A DNA stretch of 64,000 nt, taken from positions 114,841-178,840 of the forward strand of contig JAQUOU010000002.1 of NCBI GenBank assembly GCA_028716975.1, written 5' to 3'. Every line of letters begins with the position of its first letter. Positions within the stretch are counted from its first letter, which is position 1. The notes beneath the pieces were generated by a model. The model had not been told where the DNA came from, made no database searches, and saw nothing but the letters and a program-made list of their open reading frames with translations. The position numbers and the translations under genes were made by a program. This stretch comes from Methylobacter sp. (GTDB taxonomy: Bacteria; Pseudomonadota; Gammaproteobacteria; Methylococcales; Methylomonadaceae). This document shows positions 54,848 through 64,000 of this stretch, one piece after another.

Positions 54848-55976
54848 TGATAAGACTTATTGCAGCCGATTTGATTTCAAACCGGTTTTCAAAACAGTTG
54901 CGGGCATTCTTTTGCATCTCGGCTCTTTCATATCCGTCTGTCTGGTTCCAGCGCTTAAGTAAATTTATGCAGCCGAGCAGGGAATCATCAGCAATAAAAC
55001 CGGCATTATCTTTCTGAATTTCCTGCCAGATATTGACTTTATTGCTGATTAAAACCGGCAAATGGCAGGACAGAGCTTCAGCTACCACGATCCCAAAGTT
55101 TTCCTGATGCGACGGTAAAACAAAAGCCTCAGCGGCAAAGTAAGCCCCCCATTTAAGATCCCCGCTTAACATGCCCGTCCAGGTGGTTTTATCGATAATA
55201 ATATGTTTCTCGGCCAATTTTTGCAATTCTGCTTGCCAACCAACTTGATCGGGTCCGGCGATCACCAGTTGCAAATCGGGTTGGCTAATGCTGGTTTGAG
55301 CAAAGGCTTCAATTAGTAAATCAATACCTTTTTTCGGGTGAATACGGCTTAAAAACAGCAAAAAACGTTTACCTTGTAAATGAGGGAACCTGTCAAAAAA
55401 CAGGCGGCGTTGTTCTTCGACATTGCCGGTATGCCCGGCAGTGCCAAAATTGACCACCTGTTCGTTACAGCGATATAACCAGAACGATTGCCGCGCCAGG
55501 ATTTTTTCATCTTCACAGGTGAACAGCACTTTCTTGGCATCGCGAAGCACCGGATACTCTCCCCAAGGCCAGTACAGCCATTTTTTTAAATGCTTGAACG
55601 GGTATTGATGTTTAAACCAGGGATCCAGCATGCCATGGGTAAAAACATAGTAGGGCATATTTTTATTTTTAAGAGCATTTCTAACTGCAAATCCATGATA
55701 TTGCCATATGCCTTCCACAATAATGGCATCATAACGGTGATAATTTGCTATTAGCCAGGGTTTGAATATTTTAGAGTAACCGTATTTACCAGCGCTGGGG
55801 CCTAAAGCATGAATAGTTAAAGGAAATTGATTTATATAGTCTTCCTGAGCGGAATCCAGGCTGAGTACTTCTATTTCATGCCCCATCTCTATAAGAACTT
55901 GGGAGCTTTGTTTCAAACCTTCTATGGGGCCGCCACTTTCAGGGTTGACTGAACGGATAACTCTGAGTATTTTCAT
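54831..55976 (-). CDS. Glycosyltransferase family 4
   Basis: A 381-residue GT-B glycosyltransferase: acceptor-side RSVNPESGGPIEGLKQ, middle YYVFTHGMLDPWFKHQYP, and the C-terminal donor domain LLFLSRIHPKKGIDLLIEAF with the EX7E region in LPSHQENFGIVVAEALS. It belongs to the exopolysaccharide assembly line and is coupled to the WcaF-like gene by overlap. The gene before it ends seven bases upstream. Confidence 0.88.
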   Translation of the reverse strand: MKILRVIRSVNPESGGPIEGLKQSSQVLIEMGHEIEVLSLDSAQEDYINQFPLTIHALGPSAGKYGYSKIFKPWLIANYHRYDAIIVEGIWQYHGFAVRNALKNKNMPYYVFTHGMLDPWFKHQYPFKHLKKWLYWPWGEYPVLRDAKKVLFTCEDEKILARQSFWLYRCNEQVVNFGTAGHTGNVEEQRRLFFDRFPHLQGKRFLLFLSRIHPKKGIDLLIEAFAQTSISQPDLQLVIAGPDQVGWQAELQKLAEKHIIIDKTTWTGMLSGDLKWGAYFAAEAFVLPSHQENFGIVVAEALSCHLPVLISNKVNIWQEIQKDNAGFIADDSLLGCINLLKRWNQTDGYERAEMQKNARNCFENRFEIKSAAISLINVLSD

Positions 55977-55983
55977 GAATTAA

Positions 55984-56658
55984 TTAAATGACAAATCCGG
56001 TTGAACGTTTGAAATACTGCAGGTCTTCATTTTCAAGACTTTTAATAAATTTTGCAGGAGTACCGCCATACAAACTGCAAGATATATCCATTTTCTTGTT
56101 GATGGTCGAGCCGGCGGCGAGAATACTTCGAGGCGGAAGAGTAGTTCCCCCTAATAAAATACAGCCTGTGCCAATAAAACAATATTCTTCAATAATAACC
56201 GGACTTGAAGATTGTCTGCAGGTCTTAAGATCAATGCTATGAGTTAGGATGGTGGATCTAAATCCTGCAAAAGTAGAGAATCTTTTGATTTCAATTCGAT
56301 TGGTGCAGTCGATCAGGTGTCTATTTGTAATAGCAGTATGTTCACCTAAAATAAGATCGGGCATTCTTTCATCATCTTGATGCTGGAAATGCCCCGACTT
56401 TAAACTTAGAGGAAATGCCGATATCCAGTTTAGATTGCCAATTGTGGAAAACTCGTCAAGCTTAAGCTTGTTTAAACCTTTTACTACATTAAGATGGCCA
56501 ATTTTACTCCCACTTGCTAAAGAAAGATTATCAACAAAGATCCAGGATAAGCCAATTTTGCTGGATGGATGTAATTTATACTTAAAAATCCAGTTATATA
56601 GTCTTCTTTTTATGAACCAAGGCAATATTATAATAATCAGGCTAAGAATTTTTTTCAT
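55984..56658 (-). CDS. Hexapeptide-repeat acyltransferase
   Basis: A 224-residue protein with a hydrophobic N-terminal helix (KKILSLIIIILPWFIKRRL) and a beta-helix of hexapeptide repeats (SFSS-less stretches such as ASGSKIGHLNVVKG, then IIEEYCFIGTGCILLGGTTLP, ending YGGTPAKF). It is a probable sugar or lipid-linked acyltransferase of the cluster. ATG 56658 is chosen; a GTG at 56685 is in frame. Confidence 0.75.
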   Translation of the reverse strand: MKKILSLIIIILPWFIKRRLYNWIFKYKLHPSSKIGLSWIFVDNLSLASGSKIGHLNVVKGLNKLKLDEFSTIGNLNWISAFPLSLKSGHFQHQDDERMPDLILGEHTAITNRHLIDCTNRIEIKRFSTFAGFRSTILTHSIDLKTCRQSSSPVIIEEYCFIGTGCILLGGTTLPPRSILAAGSTINKKMDISCSLYGGTPAKFIKSLENEDLQYFKRSTGFVI

Positions 56659-56756
56659 TTTGCCATTAATCAATATGCTTGACACTTCTACATGACAAGT
56701 AAATATATGGGCAGCTTGTCTGAAAGCATTTACCGAAACGGGTTAATAACGGTATT

Positions 56757-57584
56757 TTATTTTTGAGCAATCGAATTTGTTAGATTTCGTCCATATATTT
56801 TTCCTTTGGAAAGCCGTTCCCACAAAGCCATTGGGTTTTTAATAAAACGCCAGCCTCTGTAAAGAATAGAAAAAAGACTATCAATTTTTTGGCGAGGTCG
56901 TCCAAATATTTTTTCAAAAATTCGAGAATTATAGTCGCGCATTGAATGGTCAAGTTTTTTGGAAGCTGTTATAGAAACACTATGGAGTCTATATCCACTC
57001 CAAAAACTGTTTACTACGCTAAACTTAGCTCCTGCTAAAGCCATATCCACAAAAAGCTCGCCATCCCAGTTAGAGCGATTTTCTTTGTTAAATCCCTTTG
57101 ATTTTTCAAAGGCATGCTTACGAAAAAAAGTGGAAGGCTGATTAATGATGCACGCACCATAGCCATATTGTTTGAGAGACATAAGTTGCGAAAAGCTTTT
57201 ACGCAAAATCAGATTATTGCTATCAATGATATAAGCATGTCCAGAAATTACATCTATCTCGGGATGTTGGACAAAATAGTTTTCAACTGCTTTAAGTGCA
57301 TTGGGATAAAGTATGTCATCAGAATTTAAAAAACCGTAAATCTCACCATGTGCTAGAGAAAATCCTTTGTTAAGCCCATCACTCGGTCCTTCGTCAGTTT
57401 CAAAAATAACTTTATTTATTTGGGGCCGGTATTTTTCAATGATTTCTCTGCTCCCATCCGTACTACCTGCATCGATAACTATATATTCAACATCGACATC
57501 TTTTTTTTGAGCAAGAACACTAGAGATTGTTTTTTCAAGAAACTCTGCCTGGTTAAATGAAATGGTTACTATAGATATTTTCAT
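56757..57584 (-). CDS. Glycosyltransferase family 2
   Basis: A 275-residue GT-A enzyme: ISIVTISFNQAEFLEKTISS, VIDAGSTDGS (nucleotide-sugar Asp), GLNKGFSLAHGEIYGFLNSDD with the metal-binding DD. It is typical of galactosyl- or rhamnosyl-transferases of surface polysaccharides. Transcribed leftward; it is the first gene of the GT2-acyltransferase-GT4-WcaF-like operon. Confidence 0.88.
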   Translation of the reverse strand: MKISIVTISFNQAEFLEKTISSVLAQKKDVDVEYIVIDAGSTDGSREIIEKYRPQINKVIFETDEGPSDGLNKGFSLAHGEIYGFLNSDDILYPNALKAVENYFVQHPEIDVISGHAYIIDSNNLILRKSFSQLMSLKQYGYGACIINQPSTFFRKHAFEKSKGFNKENRSNWDGELFVDMALAGAKFSVVNSFWSGYRLHSVSITASKKLDHSMRDYNSRIFEKIFGRPRQKIDSLFSILYRGWRFIKNPMALWERLSKGKIYGRNLTNSIAQK

Positions 57585-58056
57585 TGTTCAAATCCGTAGT
57601 TGAATTGCCTAAGTAACAAGTTACACAAAAATAATACAAATAAAAATTATAACGACAACTTATGAAGTTATTTTAGTTGTATAAAATCAGGTCTAATCTT
57701 ACAGAACAATTTTTCCTCAAAGTTTTTGGAAGCTAGGAATGCTTAAGTTCTTTGAGCCTAATTTTATGGAAAAAAAGCCATTTTATCATAATTAACATAT
57801 ATTAAATGATCATTCTAATGATCCAGATCTTACAAAATTAATATCTTAAGTTATTAATCACAGCACTCAGTGGATAATGTTCTTAACTAAATCTTAATGC
57901 TAACTTGATAAATTCAATCTACCAGATTGATATTTACATATGATAAGTCAAACTTTAAAGGCGCGAGACTTCTTTATTATTGGTATCTATTGTTTCAAAA
58001 AAAAAATTTTCTGCTATGATAAAAATAACCTAAATGTTTAATCGTAGAAAATTACC
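57585..58056. other. AT-rich divergent promoter region
   Basis: No gene in 470 bases between the leftward GT2 operon and the rightward GH39 gene. It probably holds both promoters; none is clear enough to name. Confidence 0.4.
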
Positions 58057-59751
58057 ATGATAATAAATACAGTCACTTTCACTTCTAGAACTCATTGTCC
58101 TCCCAGATTTAGCACAGGAATATTTCAAGTAAGATCTATAAATAAGTGCCAAATTCGTTCATTTTGTAAAGCGAGTTTAATTGCTATGACTTTATTTACT
58201 GGCTCTTTATTCAGTCTTATAAGTCTAGGCGCACAAGTTATTACTGTTGAGCCACAAGTTCCATATAATGTTTCGAATCAAGACGATCTTAAATTGATGG
58301 GCCGATTTTTTCAAGAGTCAACTTGGGTAAGTTCAATCCCTAATAAAACGTGGCTTACTATACTTAAGCCCTTGGGCTTCTCAAAACTACGCATAATGAA
58401 TATGGAATCTAAAAATAGCGTTAGTATCGATCCATCTACAAAAGAATTGGACTTTGATTTCTCTCAAGTTGAGCTGAAGGGACTAAATAACAGTAAAGCT
58501 TATGGCCTTATACCTCATATTGTTGTTGGGCTAACGCCTCAAATCCCTTTAGCTACCAACATTAAAAATGGCCAATATTATGGTATATCCGATTGGGTAG
58601 CATATGAAAAATATGCGTATGCTTTTTTAGAGTTTGTGATGATAAAAGAAGACTTTTCGCAGGCTGACTTCGAAGTGGGGAACGAGCCAGATGGTAACGG
58701 TATGCCATGGCTTCTTCCTGATAGCGTGCAGCCGAGTGACCCAAAAATGTATAGTGCCTATATGAAACTTTATGGCGCATGGGCACATGCTGCAGATAAG
58801 CTTGCACATGAGCATCCTGAACTTAAGCTGAGGATAGGAGGGCCGAGTCTTACTTTCTTTTTTTATGGATTTAAAAGATTTGATTGGGTTAGACAATTCA
58901 CTAAAGATGTAGTTGCACAGCAATTGCCGCTAGATTTTATTTCGTTTCACTATTATGGCAATAGCCAGGCTCTTAAGGGATTAACTGAATTTGGCGTAAT
59001 GCCATCACTGAGCAAAATGGTTAATTACTTACGGGACAATTTAAAAGCCAATGGGCTTAATAATATCCCTTTAAATTTGTCAGAGTGGGGCCCAACTTGG
59101 CATACCGATGAAACTCCTGCGGGTATAATAAATGCCAATAATGTGGGAGCTGCATGGATGGCTCGCTTTCTTCTAAATATGGCGGAATATAGTATTGATG
59201 AAGGCGCATTTCTTTTAATAAATGATATTACCAACAAAAAAGACCCCAACCATCCTGATAAATTAGTAGACAATTGGGGCTGGCCAAGTTTTTTATTGGC
59301 TGATATGGTAACTCCTAAAGCACCTTACAATGTAGCTCTTATGTTTTCTAAATTACCTGGGCGACGTGTAAAAACAATGCCAATAGAACAAGGGTCTATT
59401 GGCATTGTAGCCAGTGCAGATACATCAAAAGTGGGCATCCTGGCATTTAATCAAAATTGGGATTTCGGTACTACTAAAAAAGATTTAGCAAGTACAAAGG
59501 AAGTGCAGATAAATGTTAAGGAATTACCCTTTATCGCATCAAAGGTGCATGTAGTTCGGTATCTGGTCGATGAAACGCATAGTAATGCCTATTATCTGTA
59601 TAAGAATAACGTGAAACCTACGCCCCAAAATTCTGCGTTGCGCAAAGTGGATATTAAGGATATCCCTGTAATTGATGGTACAGTCAAGTTGCCGAATGTC
59701 AATTTAGAGCCATCTTCCGTTACGCTATGGGAAATAACTGCTAGTAAATAA
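58057..59751 (+). CDS. GH39-family glycoside hydrolase (PslG-like)
   Basis: A 564-residue secreted enzyme. A long n-region is followed by a hydrophobic signal segment (SLIAMTLFTGSLFSLISLGA, about 40-59). The (beta/alpha)8 domain carries the acid/base E210 in VGNEPDGNG and the probable nucleophile E343 in NLSEWGPTW, the GH39 arrangement. A C-terminal beta domain ends VTLWEITASK. PslG-type GH39 enzymes cut exopolysaccharide during synthesis or release, so it should act on the polymer made by this cluster. It is divergent from the GT2 gene. Confidence 0.85.
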   Translation: MIINTVTFTSRTHCPPRFSTGIFQVRSINKCQIRSFCKASLIAMTLFTGSLFSLISLGAQVITVEPQVPYNVSNQDDLKLMGRFFQESTWVSSIPNKTWLTILKPLGFSKLRIMNMESKNSVSIDPSTKELDFDFSQVELKGLNNSKAYGLIPHIVVGLTPQIPLATNIKNGQYYGISDWVAYEKYAYAFLEFVMIKEDFSQADFEVGNEPDGNGMPWLLPDSVQPSDPKMYSAYMKLYGAWAHAADKLAHEHPELKLRIGGPSLTFFFYGFKRFDWVRQFTKDVVAQQLPLDFISFHYYGNSQALKGLTEFGVMPSLSKMVNYLRDNLKANGLNNIPLNLSEWGPTWHTDETPAGIINANNVGAAWMARFLLNMAEYSIDEGAFLLINDITNKKDPNHPDKLVDNWGWPSFLLADMVTPKAPYNVALMFSKLPGRRVKTMPIEQGSIGIVASADTSKVGILAFNQNWDFGTTKKDLASTKEVQINVKELPFIASKVHVVRYLVDETHSNAYYLYKNNVKPTPQNSALRKVDIKDIPVIDGTVKLPNVNLEPSSVTLWEITASK

Positions 59752-60037
59752 CTGCTGTCTTTTAGTAACGGAATGATTCTATTGACAAGATATAAAGTTT
59801 AATTTTGATTAAGCTGATAATGAGTAGTTTGACACTGGATAAAACCCAGAATAGCGTAGAGCAAGTACCTGGATTTTAGAGCTTTGTTATTCATTTTTGA
59901 TACTTTGAAAATCTCGGTAAACATTACTTCATAAGGGGCTTGAGTTAGTGATATTTACCTAAATTTTATAGCATTCGCCCGACTCTAGGCCTTGAGTATC
60001 CCTCTGTGATCCTTTGGGTTTACCTGAGCATTCTACT
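59752..60037. other. Non-coding gap after the GH39 gene
   Basis: No gene, ribosome-binding site or repeat stands out in these 286 bases. Confidence 0.4.
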
Positions 60038-60281
60038 TAAACTTACCTGATTACTTACAAGCTTCAGCCGAAGTAGCCACCCCTCAAGTAGCCGTCATAC
60101 CGGCATGGACGACCGGTATCCAGAATACAGGGATGTGACTCACCACCCAAGTAATCGATGAGTTTACATCCGTGTAACCTAGACCCCGGCAGTCCATGCC
60201 GGGGTGACGCCGCTTGGAGAATTCGCGGGGTCATCACCATTTCGATTGTGGCTGAAAATTGTACGTAATCAGGTAAACTTA
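60038..60281. repeat. 244-bp element with 23-bp imperfect inverted ends
   Basis: The ends at 60038-60060 and 60259-60281 (shared ACCTGATTAC core) match as inverted repeats in 20 of 23 positions. The interior holds the CATACCGGCATGGACGACCGG and CCGGCAGTCCATGCCGGGG hairpin repeat. It has no coding capacity; MITE-like. Confidence 0.6.
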
Positions 60282-60566
60282 TATCAGATGCTCTAAAGCT
60301 GAATATCATGCTTAAATAGGGCTTATAACTTAAAATGAAAGCGGCGACGATCCAGCCGAAGATCGGAATTATAAGCCCCCTATAAGAGTATACCTTTGAA
60401 GAGCTCACTCAATCCCTTTTTTCTTCGAGTCACCCAATAAGGATTCGATTGGTTGTCGATAACTTTATACGTCGTAGGCAACCATTGACCCGAAAGCTCT
60501 AAATAAAGTTTTTCTTACTCACATTTAAATGCTCTCCATCAGTAAGTTCAATTGGGTATGGTTGAG

Positions 60567-61712
60567 TTAACAGTCGTTTATTTTTTCTTCTAATCTTTTA
60601 ATTAATTTATCGATATAAGCATCCCATGTATATTCTTTAACTGAATTATGAGAGTTATAACAAAAAGAATTGTAAAACTTATTATTTAAGACTTTTGTTA
60701 TTTTTTCTTTTATAAGAAGCGGAGAGTTTTTTTCGCAATAATATCCAAAATCAATATCCCTCCCAAATGTCTCTACAAAATCATCATATGGGGTAATGAC
60801 AATTGGGGTATAAAAAAACATAGCTTCCACTGTTGCTGAAAAAGCCCCCCATTTTGGAGTGGTATTAATAAATACTTTTGCTTCTTTAAATAGCTTATAG
60901 TAAATCTCTCGATCTTCATTTTTTCCTTTGTCTAAATAACCATAGCAATGAATATCTTTCGGTAAACTTTTAAAGTCGGTATTATTCATCCCAATTATAT
61001 GGAGAGATAGAGCGGGATAATTTTGCTTTAGGATTTCAAAGGCATTAATTAAAGATTGTGCACCTTCTATATATTTTTTACTGCCAACAAATAGTAATTT
61101 GTTTGAATTTTCCTTACTCTCCATCACATCAGTCTCTGAAATATCAAGCCACGAATTAATGACATTCCCCAGATAATAAATATTTTCATTTTTATAGCGT
61201 TTCATCATATATTTTGCAACACTTGGAAATAATGGAAATATTAAATCTGCACCTTCTATTTGAGAGTCTTCTCGTTTAATACACTGTTTCTCAAAAAAAT
61301 TTGGCTTTCTATCTAAAAAATAATTGATGTAATGGTCATAAGTCCAGTCGCAAAATTGGACTATTGGTTTTTTTGTCAGCCCAACTGAAGAAAAACTAAA
61401 TGTTAGAAAAATATGTGCATCAGAATTTGGATATTGTTTTATAGCTTTTTTAATGCGATATCTGACATTAACAAAATGAATGAGAGAACGGAAGTAATTG
61501 TATGCTGAATTTTTATATAGTATCCCCAAAAAATAATAAACTGTTATGTTAGCAATTTTTTCCAATAAAAACGGCGGACTTATATCCACTCTGTTAACTT
61601 TTATACCCTTCGAAAATAATGTTTCCGTAAAAAAGAAAGGCACATTAGACCAAGTGCTTATTTTATTTGAATCTCCATTGGAAAATACCGTTATTTCTTT
61701 AATTTTTTTCAT
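60567..61712 (-). CDS. Glycosyltransferase, GT-B type
   Basis: A 381-residue protein with a GT4-like C-terminal domain: NKLLFVGSKKYIEGAQSLIN, SLHIIGMNNTDFKSL, and FSATVEAMFFYTPIVITPYDD in place of the usual EX7E site (the first Glu is in TVEAMFF). The N-terminal domain has HIFLTFSFSSVGL and IVQFCDWTYDHY. It is very AT-rich, more so than the nif genes, suggesting separate acquisition. Substrate unknown. Confidence 0.75.
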   Translation of the reverse strand: MKKIKEITVFSNGDSNKISTWSNVPFFFTETLFSKGIKVNRVDISPPFLLEKIANITVYYFLGILYKNSAYNYFRSLIHFVNVRYRIKKAIKQYPNSDAHIFLTFSFSSVGLTKKPIVQFCDWTYDHYINYFLDRKPNFFEKQCIKREDSQIEGADLIFPLFPSVAKYMMKRYKNENIYYLGNVINSWLDISETDVMESKENSNKLLFVGSKKYIEGAQSLINAFEILKQNYPALSLHIIGMNNTDFKSLPKDIHCYGYLDKGKNEDREIYYKLFKEAKVFINTTPKWGAFSATVEAMFFYTPIVITPYDDFVETFGRDIDFGYYCEKNSPLLIKEKITKVLNNKFYNSFCYNSHNSVKEYTWDAYIDKLIKRLEEKINDC

Positions 61713-62040
61713 TTTTTTCCTTTTTTAATCACTGTCAACGGATGGCTTTATGAGCCCTAATGGATTGTGAAGTTGCTTTATTTTAAAATAATATAACGAT
61801 TGACGAATAATTCCAACGTGTGTACATATGGAGATTCTATGGTGGATGACCACTTGTATGTGTTTTAATATCGTGAATTCTAGGAAATCGATATGCCTCT
61901 ACGAGCAAGAAAATACCAATCTCAGTATGATCTCAAGAGATCATTATCTTATTGATTGGTGAAATAGTTTAAATAAAGGATATGCATATTTAAAGCATTC
62001 AATGATCAGAAAATAGTATGAAGAGGGCGCTTAACTATTA
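61713..62040. other. Non-coding gap
   Basis: No gene or clear regulatory element is seen between the glycosyltransferase and the IS remnant. Confidence 0.4.
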
Positions 62041-62646
62041 GGTTCTGTTGACATTTACCTTAGCCATATCAGTGCGGGAGACAAGGCGTAAAAATCCCCT
62101 GTAATTCGTGCCGTTTTTTCATACCGTGAAAACGCTCTCCTGTAATATTTAATTTTGTTAAAGAAGCACTCAGTCAATTGGCGCTCTTTGTACACCAATT
62201 GCAAGGATGATGTCTATTGCTTACCGGTAGAGTGAGGCACTCAAGGCCTTTTTCACTAATTGCCTGAATAAAAGGATCCCTATCATCGCCTTTGTCAGCC
62301 GCCAAAGCACTAACACCTTCGGGTTGTCAAATCCGAGTAGTGGCTACAGCCTATATACAGGCTTTTCCAGACATCCTGTTTGCACCCCCTTGAAAAGCAT
62401 TTAACAACATGATTCCATTTGCCTAATGAAGCAGCAATAACCGCTTGCCCGCCACCATGTAAAAGCCATAAATCCGCATTGAGAAAGTCTCGGCATTTTT
62501 CCACAAAGCCCAAGTAAACCCATGGATTCACGAGTAATAAACCATAACAGGTTTGCCATTCCACATCTGATAATTTTACTCTATTAGACAGGTCGGCTGA
62601 AAACACCGAGATTCTTATGTTTAATGGGTAAAATGTCAGCAGAACC
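62041..62646 (-). mobile_element. Degenerate IS5-family insertion sequence
   Basis: Ends GGTTCTGTTGACATTTACC (62041-62059) and a matching inverted end to 62646 (GTAAAATGTCAGCAGAACC) bound about 606 bp. On the minus strand a transposase is recognisable: VKLSDVEWQTCYGLL and LGKWNHVVKCFSRGC (N-terminal DUF4096 part), then GVSALAADKGDDRDPFIQAI, LQLVYKERQLTECFFNKIKY and RYEKTARITGDFYALSPALI (DDE part with the closing helix). Frameshifts and an internal deletion make it inactive. Confidence 0.75.
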
Positions 62647-62689
62647 TAGTATTATTTATATATCCTTCATTAAGGCTAGGAATCAATAT

Positions 62690-62966
62690 CCATGCCCAAA
62701 GGACATGGTTTTGCATTAACCCCCTATAAGTGGGCTTTAGTGCATCTTTGTTATGAAACTTTAAGGAAGAAATTCAATTTTTTAAAATAATTAGGTGACT
62801 TGTCTTATAAATCTTCAAGTCTTTTATTGCTAATACACAACCGCAAAAACCGAAAAACATAATTGTTTCTTTGTGAATTAAAGATAGGTCTTGATCTTTA
62901 AGACAGGTTTTAGTATCCAAGTAATTCATAGGCATAGCCTTAGTGTTCCACGCCCACAGGACGTGG
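62690..62966. repeat. Pair of related hairpins with compensatory change
   Basis: CCATG-CCCAAAGGA-CATGG (62690-62708) and CCACG-CCCACAGGA-CGTGG (62948-62966) differ at a paired position so that both stems are kept. They lie 258 bases apart in non-coding DNA, like hairpin ends of a small IS200/IS605-type derivative, but no transposase lies between. Confidence 0.45.
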
Positions 62967-63248
62967 CTTTCTAAGTCTTAGTAAATGGGAGTTAAAATCT
63001 CACTCCCGTCCCAGGACTAAGCTGTGTTGAAGTTTGCACAAAACTCTTTTCTAGCCAAATTTAAATTCGTTCAATTCAATGTCAACTGTGTTGATAGTTT
63101 TAATCGATTTAAATGATCTTCTTCCATGGATTAAATGGGAGGATATATTCGTGATCTTGACAAATTCATTGTCCTATACTTTCTTTTCGTCTTTCTTATT
63201 GGCTCTCAATATTAAACTATGAAAAATTATGGCTATTATTATTTGATT
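62967..63248. other. Non-coding AT-rich gap
   Basis: No gene is supported between the second hairpin and the acetyltransferase. A short inverted pair ACTCCC/GGGAGT-like lies near 62988-63005. Confidence 0.35.
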
Positions 63249-63917
63249 TTAATTATTATTTATAAACTCATCAATATTATGAAGTTTTTTAAAATTATTT
63301 TTTAACCACCTTATATCCATATCCCACCACTTTATCTCTAATAATTTTGTTATTTCATAATCTTCAAATCGATACCTTATAATTTTAGCAGGAACTCCTC
63401 CAACTATTGCATAAGGTGGTATATTTTTTGTCACAACTGAACCAGCAGCAACTATTACGCCATCTCCAATTTTTATTCCATCAACAACTATAACATTTGT
63501 CCCTATCCAAACGTCATTTCCTATTTCGATATTATCATATTCAATAAAATAATTTTTATCAGCGAAGGTAATTTGAGATTGCTTTAAAGTTGAAAAAAAT
63601 AAAGGGTGTGTAGATACATAATCTTTGGCAGGATGTTTTCCAATTCCTATTTTACAGTTTGGCCCTATAGAACAAAATTTCCCTATTTTTGCATTCCATA
63701 TAATCGTCTCATCACCTATATAGGTAAAATCACCAAATGTTGAATTCGATATTGAAACTTTATCATAAAATGTATTATAGATCCCACAAGTACAATTTGA
63801 TAAATTTGATAAGTATCCGATTTTTAGGTTTTTATCTTTATTTTTAAATTCTAATAACTTAGAATTTATTAATCGCAAAAACCATATTGATAATGGATTT
63901 TTTATTAGAAATTTCAC
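63249..63917 (-). CDS. CatB-type hexapeptide acetyltransferase
   Basis: A 222-residue left-handed beta-helix acetyltransferase of the xenobiotic/CatB group: IGKFCSIGPNCKIGIGKHPA, THPLFFSTLKQ, DVWIGTNVIVVDGIKIGDGV and AIVGGVPAKIIRYRF. Such proteins acetylate amino sugars of surface polysaccharides. It starts with GTG directly after the stop of the partial upstream gene, so the two are coupled. Strongly AT-rich. Confidence 0.88.
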   Translation of the reverse strand: MKFLIKNPLSIWFLRLINSKLLEFKNKDKNLKIGYLSNLSNCTCGIYNTFYDKVSISNSTFGDFTYIGDETIIWNAKIGKFCSIGPNCKIGIGKHPAKDYVSTHPLFFSTLKQSQITFADKNYFIEYDNIEIGNDVWIGTNVIVVDGIKIGDGVIVAAGSVVTKNIPPYAIVGGVPAKIIRYRFEDYEITKLLEIKWWDMDIRWLKNNFKKLHNIDEFINNN

Positions 63918-63918
63918 T

Positions 63919-63999
63919 CTAAAAACCTAGAATTTTTTTTACTTTTTGTTTCAGAATGCCTTTGAACTTAATATTGAAAGCTTTATTGAAATTTTTAAC
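63919..63999 (-). CDS. C-terminal end of an upstream gene (partial)
   Basis: The minus-strand frame is open from the window edge and reads VKNFNKAFNIKFKGILKQKV then KKILGF before a TAG at 63919-63921. It is coupled to the next gene's GTG start. Only 26 residues are visible; a basic tail fits many glycosyltransferases, but identity cannot be given. Confidence 0.4.
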   Translation of the reverse strand, partial: VKNFNKAFNIKFKGILKQKVKKILGF

Positions 64000-64000
64000 A

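Noticed and set aside
60064-60408. 114-codon minus-strand frame
   Set aside because: Most of it is translated from a dispersed hairpin repeat, and its composition is not protein-like.

Overview
This window looks like a chromosomal segment of a diazotrophic gammaproteobacterium. The nif gene content and order (nifHDKT, ferredoxin, nafY, an LRV Fe-S protein, then iscA-nif, nifUSV, cysE, nifWZM, a clpX paralogue, nifF and a Rieske protein) resemble Azotobacter and the type I methanotrophs (Methylococcales). The methanotroph assignment is inference: no pmo, mxa or rRNA gene is present to test it. Base composition is moderate in the nif and mod regions and clearly AT-rich in the polysaccharide region after about 49.5 kb, which fits a patchwork origin.

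Region 1 (1-13.3 kb) is accessory DNA. It holds a type I restriction-modification locus (hsdM partial, hsdS, hsdR with one in-frame stop) with a VapBC-type toxin-antitoxin pair inside it. Next comes a small integrative module: a tyrosine recombinase, a protein with an OmpR-like winged helix, four 10-bp iterons, an AlpA-like regulator, a winged-helix protein, an interrupted replication/helix-turn-helix gene and nested palindromes. The region ends with a telomere-like tandem repeat, two secreted cysteine-motif paralogues and a broken HicBA pair. A 50-nt tRNA-Met 3' fragment at 13289-13338 is best read as the distal attachment site, so the island probably extends left beyond the window.

Region 2 (13.5-21.9 kb) holds a VanY-like peptidase, a PP2C remnant and a molybdate locus: modE (minus strand), a tandem molbindin, a decayed second modC, an alginate-export-type porin, and modA, modB and modC. 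Two near-identical 27-mers, one beside modE/mop and one before the porin-modABC operon, are probable ModE operators. Molybdate uptake next to nif makes physiological sense for a Mo-nitrogenase.

Region 3 (21.9-47.3 kb) is the nif island. A leftward operon (SIR2-like, DUF364-like, unknown, GlcF-like Fe-S protein) lies divergent to nifH. A perfectly spaced sigma-54 promoter with a NifA-type upstream site precedes nifH, and a second such set precedes iscA-nif/nifUSV. The genes supply the structural proteins (NifHDK), cofactor handling (NafY), Fe-S assembly (IscA, NifU, NifS, CysE, a Grx-BolA fusion), homocitrate (NifV), maturation and protection (NifW, NifZ, NifM, ClpX) and electron supply (ferredoxin, flavodoxin). 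They also include several poorly described small proteins (Nif11, a 54-aa protein, a 36-aa membrane peptide). nifE, nifN, nifB, nifA and rnf are absent and must lie elsewhere. Several families of dispersed hairpin repeats and MITE-like elements sit in the gaps.

Region 4 (47.3-64 kb) starts with a broken RelE/ParE toxin and its antitoxin, a PEBP-like protein and YjbQ. It continues as an AT-rich exopolysaccharide cluster: glycosyltransferases, sugar-nucleotide epimerase and decarboxylase, hexapeptide acyltransferases, a GH39 (PslG-like) hydrolase, a decayed wcaI-like gene and an IS5-type remnant. I found no CRISPR array, rRNA gene or intact tRNA gene.
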